Source: Amphimedon queenslandica (lineage: Eukaryota; Porifera; Demospongiae; Haplosclerida; Niphatidae). Taken from it: a DNA stretch of 32,019 bases. Of this stretch, positions 29,991 through 32,019 are shown piece by piece (positions within the stretch are counted from its first letter, which is position 1; each line of letters opens with the position of its first letter). A program made the translations under genes and the position numbers. The notes under the pieces were generated by a model. It was given only the letters and a program-made list of their open reading frames with translations, was not told the origin of the DNA and made no database searches. The DNA is taken from the NCBI RefSeq assembly GCF_000090795.2, contig NW_003546512.1:90369-122387 (forward strand), written 5' to 3'.

Positions 29991-31977
29991 TCTCTCCCTC
30001 TCTCTCCCTCTCTCTCTCTCCCTCTCTCTCTCACTCTTAGTTTGAAGCTAGCAGTGACAATGCATTCGCTGGCAAGAGAGCAATCATAAGATCCGAAATA
30101 AACAAATCCCAATCAACCGTATTTGGATTCATAGAACAGATCCTCCTATCAAACTCATCTCTTAATATTAGATTATCAGTGAGTAACCAAGTGACTGTGT
30201 CTATCTCTTTGTGTGTGTTTATTTGCATGGCTCTGATATTATAAATGAAAGTGACGTCCATGTGTATACTAGTAAATTGTAATAACACCCATAGCTTTAG
30301 AGGTATCTTATGTACACACTTACACTGTACTTATGTATTAATGATTATAGCCTATACATATACAGTAGCATATGTTCACACACATGTATGTACATGTACA
30401 TGTACATGTACATGTACATGTACATGTACATGCATGCATTCTCATTGTAATCATAACAGGAACCGAGAGTATACTTTGTTTGTACTGTGGATACACTTTC
30501 TGTGTGGTTTTCTCAGTTCTCTCTCTCTTTTTGTACTTTTTAAGGATCTTTCCTGCTCTCTTTCTCTCTAACTCTCTTTTCCTTCTCTCTCTCTCTCTCT
30601 CTTCTCCCTCTCTCTCCCTCCTCCCTCTCTCTCTCTCTCCTTTCTGTTTTTCTCCTTTTGTGGCCCATTACTCTTTTTCTTTGTTCTTTTATGTTGTACA
30701 TGTACATGTATTTCATCCATTCAGTGAATCAATAGCAAATAAACAATGTTATTGGATATGCAGTACATGTACATGTACGTGTACACCCGTCTTTCATTTT
30801 CAGTTTTTTATCATCATTTTTATTAAGTCAGCACAAAACTACTCATGTATGTGAAATACCTGTACATATAGTGTTACTATGATTATACTATTACCCTTTA
30901 ATTATACTAATTATTAATACCGCACAAGATGATTTATTGGCTGGAGTTATATTTGGAGATTTTGCCTGTGGAAATAAAAAATAAATAAATAAATTGGCAG
31001 ATTTTGTACTGGCAATTTTGTGCCACGTGCCATTGAGCATGCTCGGATTGAAACAAAATGGCAGATTTTATATATTGGTGATTTATTCATGGAACCGCTA
31101 ATCGCCAATATTAATTCCTTGCCAATAAATCATCTTGTACGCTATTACCTCTTCCTTAGGCTTTAAAATGTCTGACGAGTTGGTCAGGGTTTGCTCCATT
31201 ACTCCCAGAGCTCCGGTCTTTAGTTTCTCTTCTGTTCCAACTTCTTCACGACCAGCAGCTGGTGAATGACTCAATTGAAGTATTGACTAGTTTAATAACC
31301 AACGAAGACTGCTATAAGTGAGTATATGTGACCATAATTGACAAAAGGTACCTTATGGCGGATCTTTAAATTCATCATTATAATGAAAAATATCAACCTG
31401 TGAGTGCTCTGTTAGACAACTATTGTTTCTAAAAGTTACATAGTAATTTTTTGCATCCTCTGGAGTAATTTTATGATAAATAGAGCTCAGGAAGGTGGAA
31501 TTTTTAGGCTATAAAGACCAATTTTCCTATTCGCCATGGTCACATATGTATATTATTAAATACAAGTATAATATGCATAAGATTAGACACGCCAATACTG
31601 TAGGTATATTTTATAAAGTATAACATTAATTGTATAAAATTGTACATGTACATGTAGCAAGTTTATGATTGCACCTAGTTGATTTATTAACTTGGGAAAA
31701 TGAAGTTGTATAATACTTTAACACTGATCTACATGTACATGTACATGTATTTCAGGGGGCTATTGAGCCAAATTTTTAGCTAAGGGGGCAAATGCTAACT
31801 CCTCTGTGTACTGTAACTATAATTGATATTCTTATTTTGGTTTAATTGTTTTCTCTTTTCTTTTTATTGTTGTGTTTGTTGTGTAGGTATCCCACTGCAG
31901 TGAAGGAGTTTCAGTTGCTTTTAAATAGCAAATCGGATTTCATTCAAACATTACTTAATGATACTGATAGAGATAAT
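27964..31977 (+). CDS. IPO13: Importin-13 N-terminal part (partial, runs off right edge)
   Basis: A karyopherin-beta family nuclear transport receptor that binds RanGTP and moves cargo both ways in IPO13/TNPO3-type proteins. Exons: 27964-27993, 28365-28487, 28542-28600, 28836-29034, 29659-29712, 30041-30178, 31160-31317, 31887-31977; all phases agree, 284 residues, then donor GTGAGC. The importin-beta N-terminal domain is visible: VQIEKAVVQLYGDPS, AAEKWLISIQES, VWSVAWQLLERD, VQNFGALLLKNKL, then VPEDQYESLRFQIFQSI, TQLCVAMVRYVFHSMP, WPNAIVSVV, LLELLKVLPEE and ALKCLTSWSGF. These follow human IPO13 in order and spacing. HEAT repeats 1-6 are covered; the remaining two thirds lie beyond the window. 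The ATG at 27964 matches the expected start about 10 residues before the first helix. Confidence 0.92.
29090..29305 (-). repeat. Palindrome-bearing repeat in IPO13 intron 4
   Basis: Variant end CCCTGTACTATAGCCCATGG (29157-29176) with TTTTTATTACATTTTCTGAT and TGATGTCCTTATGCTATGTA blocks. Unlike the other four loci, it lies antisense to its host gene. Confidence 0.8.
29866..30036 (+). repeat. CT microsatellite acting as polypyrimidine tract of IPO13 exon 6
   Basis: About 170 bp of CT/CCCT/CTGT repeats running straight into the TTAG acceptor at 30040. It is the longest pyrimidine tract in the window. Confidence 0.88.
30389..30436. repeat. Longest (TACATG)n palindromic hexamer array
   Basis: Seven perfect TACATG units followed by CATGC, in IPO13 intron 6. 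The unit is self-complementary when phased as ACATGT, so the array can fold on itself. Shorter versions occur throughout the introns (for example 4472-4510, 20170-20190, 21178-21226, 21722-21762, 23949-24009). Confidence 0.9.
30555..30660 (+). repeat. CT microsatellite in IPO13 intron 6
   Basis: A CTCTCT/CCCT tract interspersed with TTTTC, more than 490 bp from the next acceptor, so unlike 29866-30036 it is not an obvious polypyrimidine tract. Confidence 0.8.
30924..31138. mobile_element. MITE D, about 215 bp, IPO13 intron 6
   Basis: A perfect 18-bp terminal inverted repeat: ACAAGATGATTTATTGGC (30924-30941) and GCCAATAAATCATCTTGT (31121-31138), possibly extending a few bases outward with mismatches (TACCGC / GCTAT). 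The centre has TGCCACGTGCCATTGAGCAT, again an E-box as in MITE B, and TGGCAGATTTT as in MITE C. It ends 21 bp before the exon 7 acceptor. Confidence 0.8.
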
Positions 31978-31986
31978 GTGAGCTAG

Positions 31987-32019
31987 GGGAGAGAGAGAGA
32001 GAGGGAGAGAGAGAGAGAG
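31987..32019 (+). repeat. GA microsatellite after IPO13 exon 8 donor
   Basis: GGGGAGAGAGAGAGAGAG begins 9 bp after the exon 8 donor and runs to the window edge. Purines are on the sense strand, directly after a donor, as for PDE4 exon 2. Confidence 0.85.

Noticed and set aside
29666..30112. Minus-strand ORF of 148 codons
   Set aside because: Its core is the reverse of the CT microsatellite and it overlaps two IPO13 exons on the other strand; it is a low-complexity shadow frame.
30245..30854. Overlapping plus-strand ORFs rich in VHVHVH or CTCTCT
   Set aside because: These are translations of the (TACATG)n and CT arrays, with no family features, inside an IPO13 intron.
1..32019. CRISPR arrays, tRNA or rRNA genes, operons with ribosome binding sites
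   Set aside because: None seen. The window is eukaryotic, repeats lack the spacer-repeat pattern, and no cloverleaf or rRNA-like segment was recognised.

Overview
The window looks like a metazoan nuclear scaffold, most probably from a demosponge of the Amphimedon type. It is AT-rich and intron-dense, with introns as short as about 40-80 nt and GT-AG junctions. Introns are littered with the self-complementary hexamer (ACATGT)n, CT/GA microsatellites and miniature inverted-repeat elements. The genes are animal-type: AGBL4/CCP6, CAAP1, PDE4, IPO13, AIG1/GIMAP-like GTPases and a ROC-COR-Death protein. Species assignment is inference; animal origin is well supported by the gene content and splicing. 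I joined exons by hand by requiring GT-AG ends, phase compatibility and recognised family motifs. No transcript or database was consulted.

Layout: (1) 76-468 (-), 5' end of a kelch-repeat protein, sharing a roughly 70-bp bidirectional promoter containing a perfect CRE with (2) 538-6355 (+), a complete 15-exon cytosolic carboxypeptidase of the AGBL4 (CCP6) type. (3) 6684-8153 (+), an almost intronless PP-loop protein resembling bacterial MurL (UDP-MurNAc-L-Ala-L-Glu epimerase), the strongest horizontal-transfer candidate here. (4) 8313-12144 (-), a ROC/COR-type GTPase with a C-terminal death domain, head-to-head with (5) 12248-13872 (+), a CAAP1 (caspase activity and apoptosis inhibitor 1) homologue. 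(6) 14019-14813 (-) and (7) 15845-16920 (+), two AIG1/GIMAP-like GTPase loci. The first is degenerate and ends in repeat sequence. The second is split by a 312-bp hAT-type MITE with a perfect 8-bp target duplication, next to an assembly gap. (8) 17881-27547 (-), a complete long-form PDE4 cAMP phosphodiesterase (UCR1, UCR2, catalytic domain) with two phase-compatible first coding exons. (9) 27964-31977 (+), the N-terminal part of importin-13, running off the right edge.

Together, about 6.6-17 kb is enriched in cell-death/innate-immunity-type genes (death-domain NTPase, CAAP1, two GIMAP-like loci) next to a peptidoglycan-precursor-type enzyme. A functional link is speculative. The flanks (AGBL4, PDE4, IPO13) are conserved housekeeping or signalling genes. 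The most unusual non-coding structure is: truncated duplicates of exon 5' ends placed just upstream of the true exons in AGBL4; a 160-190-bp intronic repeat carrying a 20-bp palindrome at five loci; four intron-borne MITEs of about 210 bp; and microsatellites whose CT strand usually coincides with the polypyrimidine tract of the local gene.
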